From Cellulosilyticum sp. (GTDB lineage Bacteria; Bacillota; Clostridia; Lachnospirales; Cellulosilyticaceae): 64,000 nucleotides of DNA. Under the pieces are notes generated by a model. The model saw only the letters and a list, made by a program, of their open reading frames with translations, was not told where the DNA came from and did no database searches. Of the stretch, positions 16,685 to 25,120 are shown one piece after another (positions within the stretch are counted from its first letter, which is position 1; every line of letters begins with the position of its first letter). Made by a program: the position numbers and the translations under genes. The DNA is taken from assembly GCA_015058045.1 (NCBI GenBank), contig SVDC01000010.1:26202-90201 (forward strand). The letters run 5' to 3'.

Positions 16685-19096
16685 TTACACTGTTACATCT
16701 TGACAAATGATATCTACTATACCATCTGCTGTATGCTCTTTTGCAATTAAATTAACTGCAATGCCTACATCTTTGCAGACTTTTTCAGTCTCTTCTCCAA
16801 TAGCAACTATCTTATTGCCCGTATAGGCACTAGGCTCTACTTCCAATAGATCACTTAATGCTCTTCCCGCTAACCCACTTGCAATAATTGTATAATCAAT
16901 ATCATTAAAGATTCGATTGAGATCATCTTTTCTTCTTTTATCGTATATCGTTTCATATAAGTATGCAGTATCATAATAAACTCCAGCATTTTTCAGTTCA
17001 TTTTCTAATGTTGACATGCCAGATACTCCCCGCACAACGAGTACTCTATTTTCTATTGACATTTCATCAGCTTTTAATAATGGTATCCATTCTTTTGCCA
17101 TCACTTCTGAAGAATACTGGGTAGGTAGAAAATCATATTCATAACCATACGCCCATAGCTGCTCAGTCGTTGATTTCCCCACTACTGCAAATTTAATATG
17201 TCCCAGTTTTCTTCTATCAATTTTTAATCGCTCAAGACTCTCAAAAAAGGCGCTTACCCCTGTTGCACTCACAAATGTAATCCAGTTATACCTTTGTATA
17301 TTGCTTAATAACACTTCTGATTTGTCATTTTGAATATGACTAGTTTCTATAAGACTTATAGCTACTGTTTCTGCCCCAAGTTTTTCAAGCTTTTCTTCCA
17401 TTTCCTTTACATTATGCCTTGTCCCTGTGAGCAGAACCTTTTTCCCACTTAATGGTTTATCTAAATTCCACTGTATCTTTTCTTTTAAGTCAACCACATC
17501 TCCTACTACAATAATTGCTGGTGTTTTGACTCTTTCTCTTTCTACAATATCAGCAATCTCTGATAGCTTTCCTACAACTGTACGTTGTCTTGCAGTTCCT
17601 CCACTTTGAATCACTGCAGCTGGGGTATTTACATCTTTTCCCCCGATAATAAGCTTATTAGCAATATCCCTAAGATTTTGAAGTCCCATTAAAAAAATTA
17701 ATGTTCCATTTTGTTTCGCAAGCAAATTATAGTCAACAACCGTTTTATCCTTAGCATTTTTCTCATGTCCTGTAATAACATGGAATGATGTCGCAATCCC
17801 TCTATGCGTAACAGGAATACCAGCACCCGCTGGTACACTATAAGACGCAGAAATACCTGATACGATTTCAAATGAAATACCAGCATCTCTAAGATATAAT
17901 GCTTCTTCACCACCCCTACCAAATATAAATGGATCTCCACCTTTAAGTCTTACTACATATTTACCTTGCAATGTCTTTTTTACGATCAGTTTGTTAATCT
18001 CTTCTTGCTTTAATGTATGTAAATTTGCCCTTTTTCCAACATATAATAATTCTGCATCTATTCTAGCTTCATTAAGAATTGATGGTGAAATCAAATTGTC
18101 ATAGATAATCACATCTGCTTTTTTAATACATTCTAATGCTTTTTTACTAATCATATCTTTATTTCCTGGTCCTGCACCTACTAATGAAACAAAAGAATTT
18201 GCTCTATTAAGGATTTCAATGGCAAGCTTGTGGGCAAGTTCTGTTACAGATTCTTCTGCTATGTCCTTAGTTTCTCCTTCAATATATTCAAGGTTTGCTC
18301 CATCCTTAGCATACATTCCCTTAATAGCATAACCTTCTGCTGTTGGGTAACAGTAGACACCACATGGCGCATTACAACTCCCCCCTAAATCTTCTAGAAA
18401 TCTTCTTTCTGCCATCAGTACTTTATGTATATTTGAATCATTTAATTCATCCATAATTTCTTTTAGTGAGTCATTACGTACCTCTAATGCAAGAATTCCC
18501 TGTCCTGCAGCTGGCAGAAACTCATTTATATCAAAATATTCATAACTTAAATCAGGCTCATTTAAAAGATTTAATCTTTTAAGTCCCGCTGCTGCTAATA
18601 TAATGGCATCATATTGCCCATCACGTAATTTATCAAGTCTAGTCGGTACATTTCCACGTATGGATTTTGTTGTAATCCCAGGATTAATTGCTTTTATCTG
18701 CAATTCTCGTCTCAAGCTACTTGTACCAACTATACTTCCTACGGGCAAATCTTTTGCACAAATACCTGTCATAGTTACTAAAACATCTCTGCAATCTTCA
18801 CGTTCTATAATTGCTCCTAAAGATAGTCCCTCTGCAAGTTCCATAGGAATATCTTTTGCACTATGAACTGCAATATCTATTGTTCCTGCTCGCAATTTCT
18901 CCTCAATTTCTTGAGTAAATACACCTTTACCTCCAAATGATGTCAAAGATTTATCAAGCTCTATATCTCCTCTTGTAATAACCGGAACAATTTCAACTTC
19001 TTCTTCCGGAAACCTCTCAAGAATTCTCTCTTTCACAATATCTGTCTGAATCAAAGCTAACTTACTTTTTCTTGTTCCAATCCTAATCATACTCAT
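16685..19096 (-). CDS. HemC-CobA-HemD triple fusion: hydroxymethylbilane synthase, uroporphyrinogen-III methyltransferase, uroporphyrinogen-III synthase
   Basis: One 803-residue protein with three consecutive pathway enzymes. Residues about 1-300 are HemC, with the dipyrromethane-cofactor cysteine in LGGSCNAPCG. About 302-545 are CobA/SUMT, with SLVGAGPGNKDM and LKGGDPFIFGRGGEE binding S-adenosylmethionine. About 555-803 are HemD, a diverged family, recognised from KVLLTGTRHN, the two-lobe layout and position. The product is precorrin-2, so flux is steered to siroheme or cobamide and away from heme. The frame is uninterrupted and linkers are short, which argues for a true fusion. An ATG at 19096 lies five bases after GGAG; an ATG two codons later is also possible. 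Confidence 0.93.
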   Translation of the reverse strand: MSMIRIGTRKSKLALIQTDIVKERILERFPEEEVEIVPVITRGDIELDKSLTSFGGKGVFTQEIEEKLRAGTIDIAVHSAKDIPMELAEGLSLGAIIEREDCRDVLVTMTGICAKDLPVGSIVGTSSLRRELQIKAINPGITTKSIRGNVPTRLDKLRDGQYDAIILAAAGLKRLNLLNEPDLSYEYFDINEFLPAAGQGILALEVRNDSLKEIMDELNDSNIHKVLMAERRFLEDLGGSCNAPCGVYCYPTAEGYAIKGMYAKDGANLEYIEGETKDIAEESVTELAHKLAIEILNRANSFVSLVGAGPGNKDMISKKALECIKKADVIIYDNLISPSILNEARIDAELLYVGKRANLHTLKQEEINKLIVKKTLQGKYVVRLKGGDPFIFGRGGEEALYLRDAGISFEIVSGISASYSVPAGAGIPVTHRGIATSFHVITGHEKNAKDKTVVDYNLLAKQNGTLIFLMGLQNLRDIANKLIIGGKDVNTPAAVIQSGGTARQRTVVGKLSEIADIVERERVKTPAIIVVGDVVDLKEKIQWNLDKPLSGKKVLLTGTRHNVKEMEEKLEKLGAETVAISLIETSHIQNDKSEVLLSNIQRYNWITFVSATGVSAFFESLERLKIDRRKLGHIKFAVVGKSTTEQLWAYGYEYDFLPTQYSSEVMAKEWIPLLKADEMSIENRVLVVRGVSGMSTLENELKNAGVYYDTAYLYETIYDKRRKDDLNRIFNDIDYTIIASGLAGRALSDLLEVEPSAYTGNKIVAIGEETEKVCKDVGIAVNLIAKEHTADGIVDIICQDVTV

Positions 19097-19253
19097 CCGC
19101 ACTCCATGTTTATGCAGCTAATGCACATATTTTTCTGACTTGTATGACTTATTATAGCATTATATATCAAATGCACCAGTTATATTTTTTCTCAATAACT
19201 AATTGATTAAGCAAGCTATACCCTCTTATTTTTCTTGAAAATATAAGGTTTCT

Positions 19254-19352
19254 CTATAATTCAGTATGCATCATAATCATTGTTTCACTCGTTTTAAAAC
19301 CATTTTTCTCATAAAAACCTTCAGTAGCTGGCCCATGGCAAATATATAGACT
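19254..19352 (-). pseudogene. Remnant of a GNAT acetyltransferase gene (C-terminal end only)
   Basis: Reading the minus strand from an in-frame TGA at 19355 to a TAG at 19254 gives SLYICHGPATEGFYEKNGF followed by KTSETMIMMHTEL. The PATEGFYEKNGF part is the last beta-strand/helix of a GNAT N-acetyltransferase. No start or upstream acetyl-CoA-binding domain is present, so this is a gene fragment. The surrounding 341-base gap between the hem operon and the GPP34-like gene otherwise shows nothing beyond possible promoter sequence. Confidence 0.55.
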
Positions 19353-19437
19353 TCACTATTAAACTTTCATTAAATTTAATCGCAACCCAAACACTAGTTG
19401 TATACTCATACTAAAAGATTATTTAGGGGGCATAAAA

Positions 19438-20091
19438 TTGGCTGATTTATCTCTTACACAACAGTATCTCATTTGTACTTTAAACCAAAACGGTAGTATT
19501 TCTACAATCAATACCAAAAAACAAATCTGTTTTATAGCAAGTTGCCTATTTGAGCTACAATTGAATCATTGTCTTGAGCTAGATGAAAAAATCGTAAAAA
19601 TAACTGATGAACTTCCGCCTTCATTAAACTATCTGGAACCACTATATACCTATATCCAAAAAGAATCCCCCATTAAACTCAAAAAGATTATCAATACTTA
19701 TAACCTAACATTTACGGATACTAAAATGACTAAATTAATTGCTACGGTTGCTGACTCTCTAGCCAAATTGGAAATGGTAACTCCAACTAAATTAGGATTC
19801 TCGAATAGTAATAATGGATATATTCCTAAAGAGAAGTGTGTGAATGAAGTTATTCAAGGGATTAGGTATATATTGCTCGAAAATGATGAAATTACAGAAG
19901 AAGAGGCAATCCTAGCCATTCTATTAGATAAGAGCAGAAGCTTAAGTAAATATTTTTTAGAATCTGAGCAAAAACAAATCAATGCTAAACTCAAAGACTT
20001 ATCTAATACTCCACCTAGTGTTCAAGTTCGTAAAATGATTAATTATGTTGATTTATTAATTGCCTTGACAACTCTTATAAATTTCATTTAA
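19438..20091 (+). CDS. GPP34 (GOLPH3-like) family protein
   Basis: A 217-residue soluble protein starting with TTG eight bases after AGGGGG. The N-terminus LSLTQQYLICTLNQNGSIS and the all-helical remainder match bacterial GPP34 proteins, whose eukaryotic relative binds phosphatidylinositol-4-phosphate at the Golgi. The bacterial role is unknown; membrane association is possible. It stands alone, with its own terminator, between the hem operon and a glycosyltransferase on the same strand. No catalytic motif was seen. Confidence 0.7.
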   Translation: MADLSLTQQYLICTLNQNGSISTINTKKQICFIASCLFELQLNHCLELDEKIVKITDELPPSLNYLEPLYTYIQKESPIKLKKIINTYNLTFTDTKMTKLIATVADSLAKLEMVTPTKLGFSNSNNGYIPKEKCVNEVIQGIRYILLENDEITEEEAILAILLDKSRSLSKYFLESEQKQINAKLKDLSNTPPSVQVRKMINYVDLLIALTTLINFI

Positions 20092-20100
20092 GTAAACGAA

Positions 20101-20138
20101 AAAACCGCAAGTATCTATTCGATACTTGCGGTTTTTTA
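20101..20138 (+). terminator. Intrinsic terminator after the GPP34-like gene
   Basis: AACCGCAAGTATC pairs perfectly with GATACTTGCGGTT around TATTC and is followed by T6. It lies ten bases after the stop codon. Confidence 0.9.
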
Positions 20139-20255
20139 TAGTTTTTTCTAAATGATTTTGTCAATATTTAATCACATTTTCTATTCTCTTTTCATACCTT
20201 GTACTAGAAAACTTCAGACATTTTTTGATTAACCTCCAGGAAGGAAGGAATCACG

Positions 20256-21221
20256 TTGAGAATTTTTATTTGTAATAGGCAGAAGATATGGGAAGATGAG
20301 CTTATTGATGGATTTACAGCATTAGGCCACGATGTACAAAAAGGCTATCCAGAAACTACACAGGCTTTCACTGAAATCATAGAGCGCTTCAATCCTCAAC
20401 TCATTATGACATTAGGTGGACCTACAATATATGATGAATATATTCTTGAGTATTTGGGTGAAACACAAAAAAACAGAAATTATACTTATGTTCATTGGGA
20501 TACGGAAGGTGTCAGACATTATGGTTTTACCGATAAATTTATACAAAAAACACGACCTGATATATTATTTACAGTTTGTCCTATAGTCAAAGAAATGATG
20601 AGTCAGAGAGGATATTTGACCTATATTTTACCTTATGGGGTTAATCCAAAAGTACATTATCCACTTAACGAACCTACTATATATGATAATATTTATAGTC
20701 TTATAGCCAGCAACTATAAACATCGACCTGATGACTACAGGTGTAAATCCTATCAAACTTTATTAGATCCTCTTTTAGAAAAGCACATACCCATTCAGGT
20801 AAGAGGATATGGCTGGAAAGCTGATACTGAAAGAATTGCTAAGGGTTTACAAGTCTTTCCTTTCTGCAATTACTCAGAAATTAATAAAGTCTATAATGGT
20901 GCCTATATCAATTTGGTAATTCAAAATACTACAGAAGGTATCACTAGAAGGACTTATGAAATTCTAGGAGCAGGAGGATTTATTCTTTCTTACGATTCAT
21001 TAGAGCTTAGAAAGCACTTTAAGAGCGGTAAGGAATTACTCATTAGCTCTTCACCAGAAGAAACTCTTGAAATTGTTGATTACTATAATACTCACCCCGA
21101 AGAATATTGGGCTATAAGAAAAAATGCTGCTAAGCGAGCTCATGAATTTACTTATGAGAAGCGATTAAAACAGGTTTTTGAAGAAATAAGGCTCGATGGT
21201 AAAATCTTATTACCAACTTAA
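20256..21221 (+). CDS. CgeB-like glycosyltransferase
   Basis: A 321-residue GT-B-type transferase starting with TTG behind AAGGAAGGA. The C-terminal half has the family segment TTEGITRRTYEILGAGGFILSY, where the conserved Glu contacts the donor nucleotide, then an ELLISSSPEETLEIVDYY region, as in CgeB and related single-domain transferases. CgeB of Bacillus subtilis is made late in sporulation in the mother cell and affects the spore surface, so a spore-surface role is possible here but not shown. Acceptor and donor cannot be read. Its own terminator follows. Confidence 0.8.
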   Translation: MRIFICNRQKIWEDELIDGFTALGHDVQKGYPETTQAFTEIIERFNPQLIMTLGGPTIYDEYILEYLGETQKNRNYTYVHWDTEGVRHYGFTDKFIQKTRPDILFTVCPIVKEMMSQRGYLTYILPYGVNPKVHYPLNEPTIYDNIYSLIASNYKHRPDDYRCKSYQTLLDPLLEKHIPIQVRGYGWKADTERIAKGLQVFPFCNYSEINKVYNGAYINLVIQNTTEGITRRTYEILGAGGFILSYDSLELRKHFKSGKELLISSSPEETLEIVDYYNTHPEEYWAIRKNAAKRAHEFTYEKRLKQVFEEIRLDGKILLPT

Positions 21222-21231
21222 TTCTTAAACA

Positions 21232-21273
21232 AAAAGAGTCCAAGTAACTTAAAGTTACTTGGACTCTTTTTTT
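21232..21273. terminator. Bidirectional terminator between CgeB-like gene and tRNA-Gly
   Basis: AAGAGTCCAAGTAACTT pairs with AAGTTACTTGGACTCTT in a perfect 17-base stem with T7 on the plus side and A5 on the other. It ends the plus-strand glycosyltransferase transcript and the minus-strand 5S-tRNA transcript. Confidence 0.9.
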
Positions 21274-21278
21274 ACTAG

Positions 21279-21351
21279 AGCGCGAAACGGGACTCGAACC
21301 CGCGACCCTCTCCTTGGCAAGGAGATGCTCTACCAACTGAGCCATTCGCGC
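21279..21351 (-). tRNA. tRNA-Gly (GCC), copy 1
   Basis: A 73-base cloverleaf. The acceptor stem GCGCGAA/TTCGCGC, D-arm with AGTTGGTAGAG, anticodon loop TTGCCAA with anticodon GCC, and T-arm GGGTTCGAACCC are all present. CCA is not encoded. It is transcribed after the 5S gene from a shared promoter. A second identical copy lies 6766 bases to the right. Confidence 0.95.
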
Positions 21352-21357
21352 ATGGAT

Positions 21358-21474
21358 TTGGCAACCACCTACTCTCCCAGTCGGTCTCCCAACAAGTACC
21401 ATCGGCCGCTCAGGTCTTAACCTGCGTGTTCGGGATGGAAACGGGTGTTTCCCCTGAGCGCATCGTCACCAAAA
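21358..21474 (-). rRNA. 5S rRNA, copy 1
   Basis: About 117 bases that fold as 5S rRNA, with the conserved CCGAACACG, the GCGGCCGATGGTACT block and complementary termini TTTGGTGACG and GGTTGCCAAA. No 16S or 23S gene is nearby, so it is a detached 5S gene cotranscribed with tRNA-Gly. Copy 2 differs at three positions within the rRNA. Exact ends are estimated to within one or two bases. Confidence 0.93.
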
Positions 21475-21505
21475 GTTTTCTGTAGTTCTCTTGACTACAG
21501 ATATA

Positions 21506-21534
21506 ATCTTACACTATAAGTTGATACATGTCAA
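21506..21534 (-). promoter_or_regulatory. Promoter of 5S-tRNA-Gly copy 1
   Basis: On the minus strand TTGACA, a 17-base spacer and TAAGAT lie about 30 bases upstream of the 5S gene. The copy-2 promoter has the same two hexamers and spacing. Between promoter and rRNA both copies keep GTAGTCAAGAGAACTAC, a short inverted repeat probably involved in 5' processing. Confidence 0.85.
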
Positions 21535-21594
21535 CCATTTTTTTATTTTTATGTCATGCTGCGATAAAAATTTTACTTCACAAAAGGAACTCAC

Positions 21595-22302
21595 CTAGTC
21601 TATTTCCATAGTATCGATATTATTAAAGGTATAGATAAGCGTTAAAATGATACTTAAAGCTGCAATACCACCTAATATTAAAATTCTATAGAAATAATCC
21701 GCCACATCTAACCCCTCCCCCACATTGGAAATGGATAAAGAAGTCACAATAACAGAAGCCACTATAGTGTGGGATACTGATTTTTTTCTCATACCAAAGA
21801 ACAGCGGTACAATAGCTAAAAATCCACTTACAACAATACATAAGCCTACAGTTGGTAAAACATATCTAACCATTTCTATCCCTACTCCTCCTGGAACAAA
21901 ATGAATAAAATGTTCTGCTATACTTGCACCTGCCATAACAAATATATTGCTAATCAATACATTTAATCCTGTAAATACATAAACAATAACAAGCTTAGCC
22001 ATTAATAGTTTCTTGCGATTAATAGGATACATAAACATGAGCTGCATTGTTTTATTTTTATACTCAGATACAGTAAACTTTGCTAGGATGACACTTCCAT
22101 AAATAATAAAGGTACCCATAGTCATTAATGCAATAAACAATCCCATCTCCTTATCGCTTGCAAAAGACTCCTCAAGTTCTACCTTTCCTGTAATACCTAT
22201 CAATAGAACACTTGCTAGTAAAATGAGATTTGCTATAATAACTCCTTTAGTCACCATGCTAAATTTAAATTTCTTCATTTCTAACCTTATCAGATTAAAC
22301 AC
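21595..22302 (-). CDS. ABC-2 type exporter permease subunit
   Basis: A 235-residue membrane protein with about six hydrophobic segments, starting MFNLIRLEMKKFKFSM, the usual start of permeases in peptide-antibiotic immunity ABC systems (BcrB/LanFEG-like). Its first codons overlap the ATPase gene by eight bases. Last gene of a four-gene unit with an OmpR-type two-component system. It probably moves a peptide or lipid-directed antimicrobial, or handles membrane stress; the substrate cannot be read from the sequence. Confidence 0.8.
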   Translation of the reverse strand: MFNLIRLEMKKFKFSMVTKGVIIANLILLASVLLIGITGKVELEESFASDKEMGLFIALMTMGTFIIYGSVILAKFTVSEYKNKTMQLMFMYPINRKKLLMAKLVIVYVFTGLNVLISNIFVMAGASIAEHFIHFVPGGVGIEMVRYVLPTVGLCIVVSGFLAIVPLFFGMRKKSVSHTIVASVIVTSLSISNVGEGLDVADYFYRILILGGIAALSIILTLIYTFNNIDTMEID

Positions 22303-23215
22303 AGAGTCCTTCCCCCTTTGTAAGTCTTAAAAAATAATCTTCCAGAGATCCCCTTCTCTGACTAATACTTTCCAAATTAATGCCATGCGTAATAAGTATT
22401 TGAGACACTTTATTAATTGTCACACTATCATCATAGATTCGTACAACATGCTCATCTATTATACGTAATGCCGAAATCCCTAATTGCATTTCAATGAGTC
22501 CTACCGTTTTTGTCACATCATCTACTACTATTTCTATATATTCCTCTTGTAAATGATGGATTTCATTCATAGCAACTTCTTTTATAAGTCTTCCTTCCTG
22601 AATAACCCCAATAGTATCTGCAATTTGTTCAACCTCACTTAATATATGACTGGAAATCATCACCGTAATGCCATATTCTCTACTTAGTTTTTTAATTAAG
22701 TTTCTGATTTCACTAATGCCTTCTGGATCTAATCCATTAATAGGCTCATCCAAAATCAATAACTCAGGCTTTGTTAAAATTGCTCTAGCTAATGCAAGTC
22801 GTTGTTTCATACCTAACGAAAAATGACCAACAGCTTTATTCTTCTCTATTAAATTAACTAATTTAAGCACCTCATCAATTTCTTTCAAGTTGTAGTACCC
22901 CATATATTCACAATGTAATTCTAGATTTTCCTTAGCTGTTAATTTCTCATAAAATATAGGATTTTCGATAATAGCTCCCACTCTTTTTAGATGCTCTACT
23001 GAATTCATCTTTACCTCTTCCCCAAATAACTCGATACTACCACTTGTAGGCTGAAGCAAATTCATGATTAATTTCATAACAGTACTTTTACCTGCACCAT
23101 TAGGTCCTAAAAAGCCATAAACTTCTCCCTTTTTTATATGAAGATTTACATCCTGAACTACCTCTTTATCTTTGAAGCATTTTACTAAATGATGTGTCTG
23201 TAATATATATGTCAT
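22295..23215 (-). CDS. ABC transporter ATP-binding protein, BcrA-type
   Basis: A 306-residue ATPase. Walker A GPNGAGKST (residues 37-45), the signature HFSLGMKQRLALARA with its slightly unusual SLGMK core as in BcrA/LanF proteins, and Walker B PELLILDEP are intact. The C-terminal extension of about 90 residues is normal for drug- and bacteriocin-export ATPases. Paired with the ABC-2 permease encoded downstream. The response regulator and kinase encoded upstream probably switch the unit on when the toxic compound is present. Confidence 0.9.
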   Translation of the reverse strand: MTYILQTHHLVKCFKDKEVVQDVNLHIKKGEVYGFLGPNGAGKSTVMKLIMNLLQPTSGSIELFGEEVKMNSVEHLKRVGAIIENPIFYEKLTAKENLELHCEYMGYYNLKEIDEVLKLVNLIEKNKAVGHFSLGMKQRLALARAILTKPELLILDEPINGLDPEGISEIRNLIKKLSREYGITVMISSHILSEVEQIADTIGVIQEGRLIKEVAMNEIHHLQEEYIEIVVDDVTKTVGLIEMQLGISALRIIDEHVVRIYDDSVTINKVSQILITHGINLESISQRRGSLEDYFLRLTKGEGLCV

Positions 23216-23302
23216 TGGCTTACCCCTTTCCTCTTTGCTATGACCTTATATTAATCCTCGAACTTCTCATTTCTCTTACACATTCCTTACTTTTTTCTTA
23301 AT

Positions 23303-24223
23303 TTAACAAGAAAACTTATTAAACTTACAAGAAAATACCGTCCTCTTATAAGGCACACTCTCTAAATGAATTTCTCCGCCTAATGCCTCTACCAATTCTT
23401 TAGTGATGGTTAATCCCAGTCCACTCCCTTGATAAGTCTTGCTTCTAGAATCCTCCAAGGTATACATTCTTTCAAAAACTTCTTCTTTATATTGCTCTGA
23501 AATTCCTTTTCCCTTATCAATCACCTCAATCACTACAGCGTGCTTGTCCTCTTTCAAATACAACCCTAAGTATTTTCCTGCTTCTCCATATTTTAAGGCA
23601 TTGGATATCAGGTTATTTAAAATTCTATTTAGTGCACTTCTATTTCCTAAAATAAATATGGCTTCTTCTGGCACACTAATATCCACCTCGAAAAAATTAG
23701 CCTGCAAGGTATTATAGTAATCTAGTATATTCATACGGCAGATTTCACTTAAATCTACCTTTTCCAATTTAATTTCTTTATCTCCTGATTCTAGCTTTGC
23801 AAGATCAAAGAATTTATTAATTAATGCCAGTACTTCCTGTACTTTTTGATAAGTTTTATGTATCATTTCATCTTCTTTATATTTCATTTCTAGTAGTTCT
23901 AAATAACCCAGTACTACAGTTAATGGTGTTTTTAAGTCATGGGAAATATTAGAAAGCATTTTTTTCATAGAAATTCTTGCCTTATTATATTTCACTAGAT
24001 TTTTATGATTAAAATCTAAAAGATCATTGATACTACATATATGAGCTCTCATTTCTTTGTCTAAGGTACTTTGTTTAATTCGTTCTACCGTATCTTGTTG
24101 TATTAATTCATCTAACTTAGAAGTTATATAACATAATTCTTTCTTAAGTACCATACGTCTTCTGCGCTCCACTACAAAGCAAATTCCCAGAATGAGAATT
24201 CCACCACTTAATATGATTTCCAT
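23303..24223 (-). CDS. Sensor histidine kinase, OmpR-system type with one N-terminal membrane helix
   Basis: A 306-residue kinase. One membrane segment at residues about 2-18, a coiled linker, the phospho-acceptor His95 in SNISHDLKTPL, and the ATP-binding N, D and G boxes (ISNALKYG, VIDKGKGIS, GSGLGLTITKEL). It has no extracellular sensor domain, so sensing may be intramembrane or through the ABC exporter, as in the BceS-like kinases. Its ATG abuts the stop of the regulator gene. Partner regulator and transporter lie in the same unit. Confidence 0.9.
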   Translation of the reverse strand: MEIILSGGILILGICFVVERRRRMVLKKELCYITSKLDELIQQDTVERIKQSTLDKEMRAHICSINDLLDFNHKNLVKYNKARISMKKMLSNISHDLKTPLTVVLGYLELLEMKYKEDEMIHKTYQKVQEVLALINKFFDLAKLESGDKEIKLEKVDLSEICRMNILDYYNTLQANFFEVDISVPEEAIFILGNRSALNRILNNLISNALKYGEAGKYLGLYLKEDKHAVVIEVIDKGKGISEQYKEEVFERMYTLEDSRSKTYQGSGLGLTITKELVEALGGEIHLESVPYKRTVFSCKFNKFSC

Positions 24224-24916
24224 TTACTCATCCTCCATCTTATATCCAATTCCCCATAGAGTTTTTATATAAACTGGCTCTGCAGTATCTTCTATCTTTT
24301 CTCTCACTCTTCTTATATGTACATTAATCACATTATCCTCTCCATAATACGCCTCTCCCCAAACAGCTTGATAAATTTGTGCCTTGGTATAAACCTTATT
24401 TTTATTGGTAACAAAAAGCTTTAGTATTTCAAACTCCTTTGAGGTTAGTTTGATGAGCTCTCCTCTCTTTTTCACCTGATAATTTTCAAGATCTATCTCC
24501 AACTCTCTAATCTTGATAATCTGAGGTTGTTTAGTTTCATGAGACTGCGTATACCTTGTTGCTCTTCTAATATTGGCTTTAATTCTGGCAGATAGTTCTA
24601 CCAAGGAAAAAGGCTTAGTTAAATAATCATCTGCTCCAAATCCTAGTCCCATTGCTTTATCTCCCTCACTATCCTTTGCAGATACGATGATAATCGGCGT
24701 TAAACTCTTCTCTCTAATCCCCTTCATAACACGCATTCCATCTAATTGGGGAATCATTAAATCTAGCAGAACTAAATCAAAGGCTTCTCTTTCAAAAATC
24801 TGTAATGCTTCAACCCCATCAAATGCTCTTTTCACCTCAAAACCTTCATTAGCTAAGTAATCACTTACCATATCACTGATATTTATATCATCTTCAACGA
24901 TTAATATTTTTTCCAC
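24224..24916 (-). CDS. OmpR/PhoB-family response regulator
   Basis: A 230-residue regulator with receiver (acceptor Asp in LVLLDLMIPQ, Lys in YLTKPFS) and a winged-helix DNA-binding domain containing LTSKEFEILKLF and VINVHIRRVREKIE. A GTG at 24916 was chosen because GGGGGAG lies just before it; the longer frame adds six codons that overlap this site. First gene of the regulator-kinase-ATPase-permease unit and presumably activates it. Confidence 0.92.
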   Translation of the reverse strand: MEKILIVEDDINISDMVSDYLANEGFEVKRAFDGVEALQIFEREAFDLVLLDLMIPQLDGMRVMKGIREKSLTPIIIVSAKDSEGDKAMGLGFGADDYLTKPFSLVELSARIKANIRRATRYTQSHETKQPQIIKIRELEIDLENYQVKKRGELIKLTSKEFEILKLFVTNKNKVYTKAQIYQAVWGEAYYGEDNVINVHIRRVREKIEDTAEPVYIKTLWGIGYKMEDE

Positions 24917-25120
24917 TATGCTCCCCCATTTCAATATTTCCCTTTATCCTGTTACGCCATATTTAACAAATATTTTCTTTTCATATTGATTTATTCTATC
25001 ATAGAGTATAACGCAATTTTACTGAATTAAATCAATTTTCATTTAAAATATATCACCTTTCTTCTATAATCATCTTTTCTCAGTTATACTTATTCTTATA
25101 CTTTACTAGGAGGTAACAAA

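Larger units (their letters stand above)
21279..21474 (-). repeat. 5S-tRNA-Gly cassette, copy 1 of a direct repeat
   Basis: This 196-base block recurs in the same orientation at 28045-28240 with only four differences. The promoter behind each copy is also similar, but the flanks beyond are not. Exact recombination between the copies would remove the 6.8 kb between them. Confidence 0.9.
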
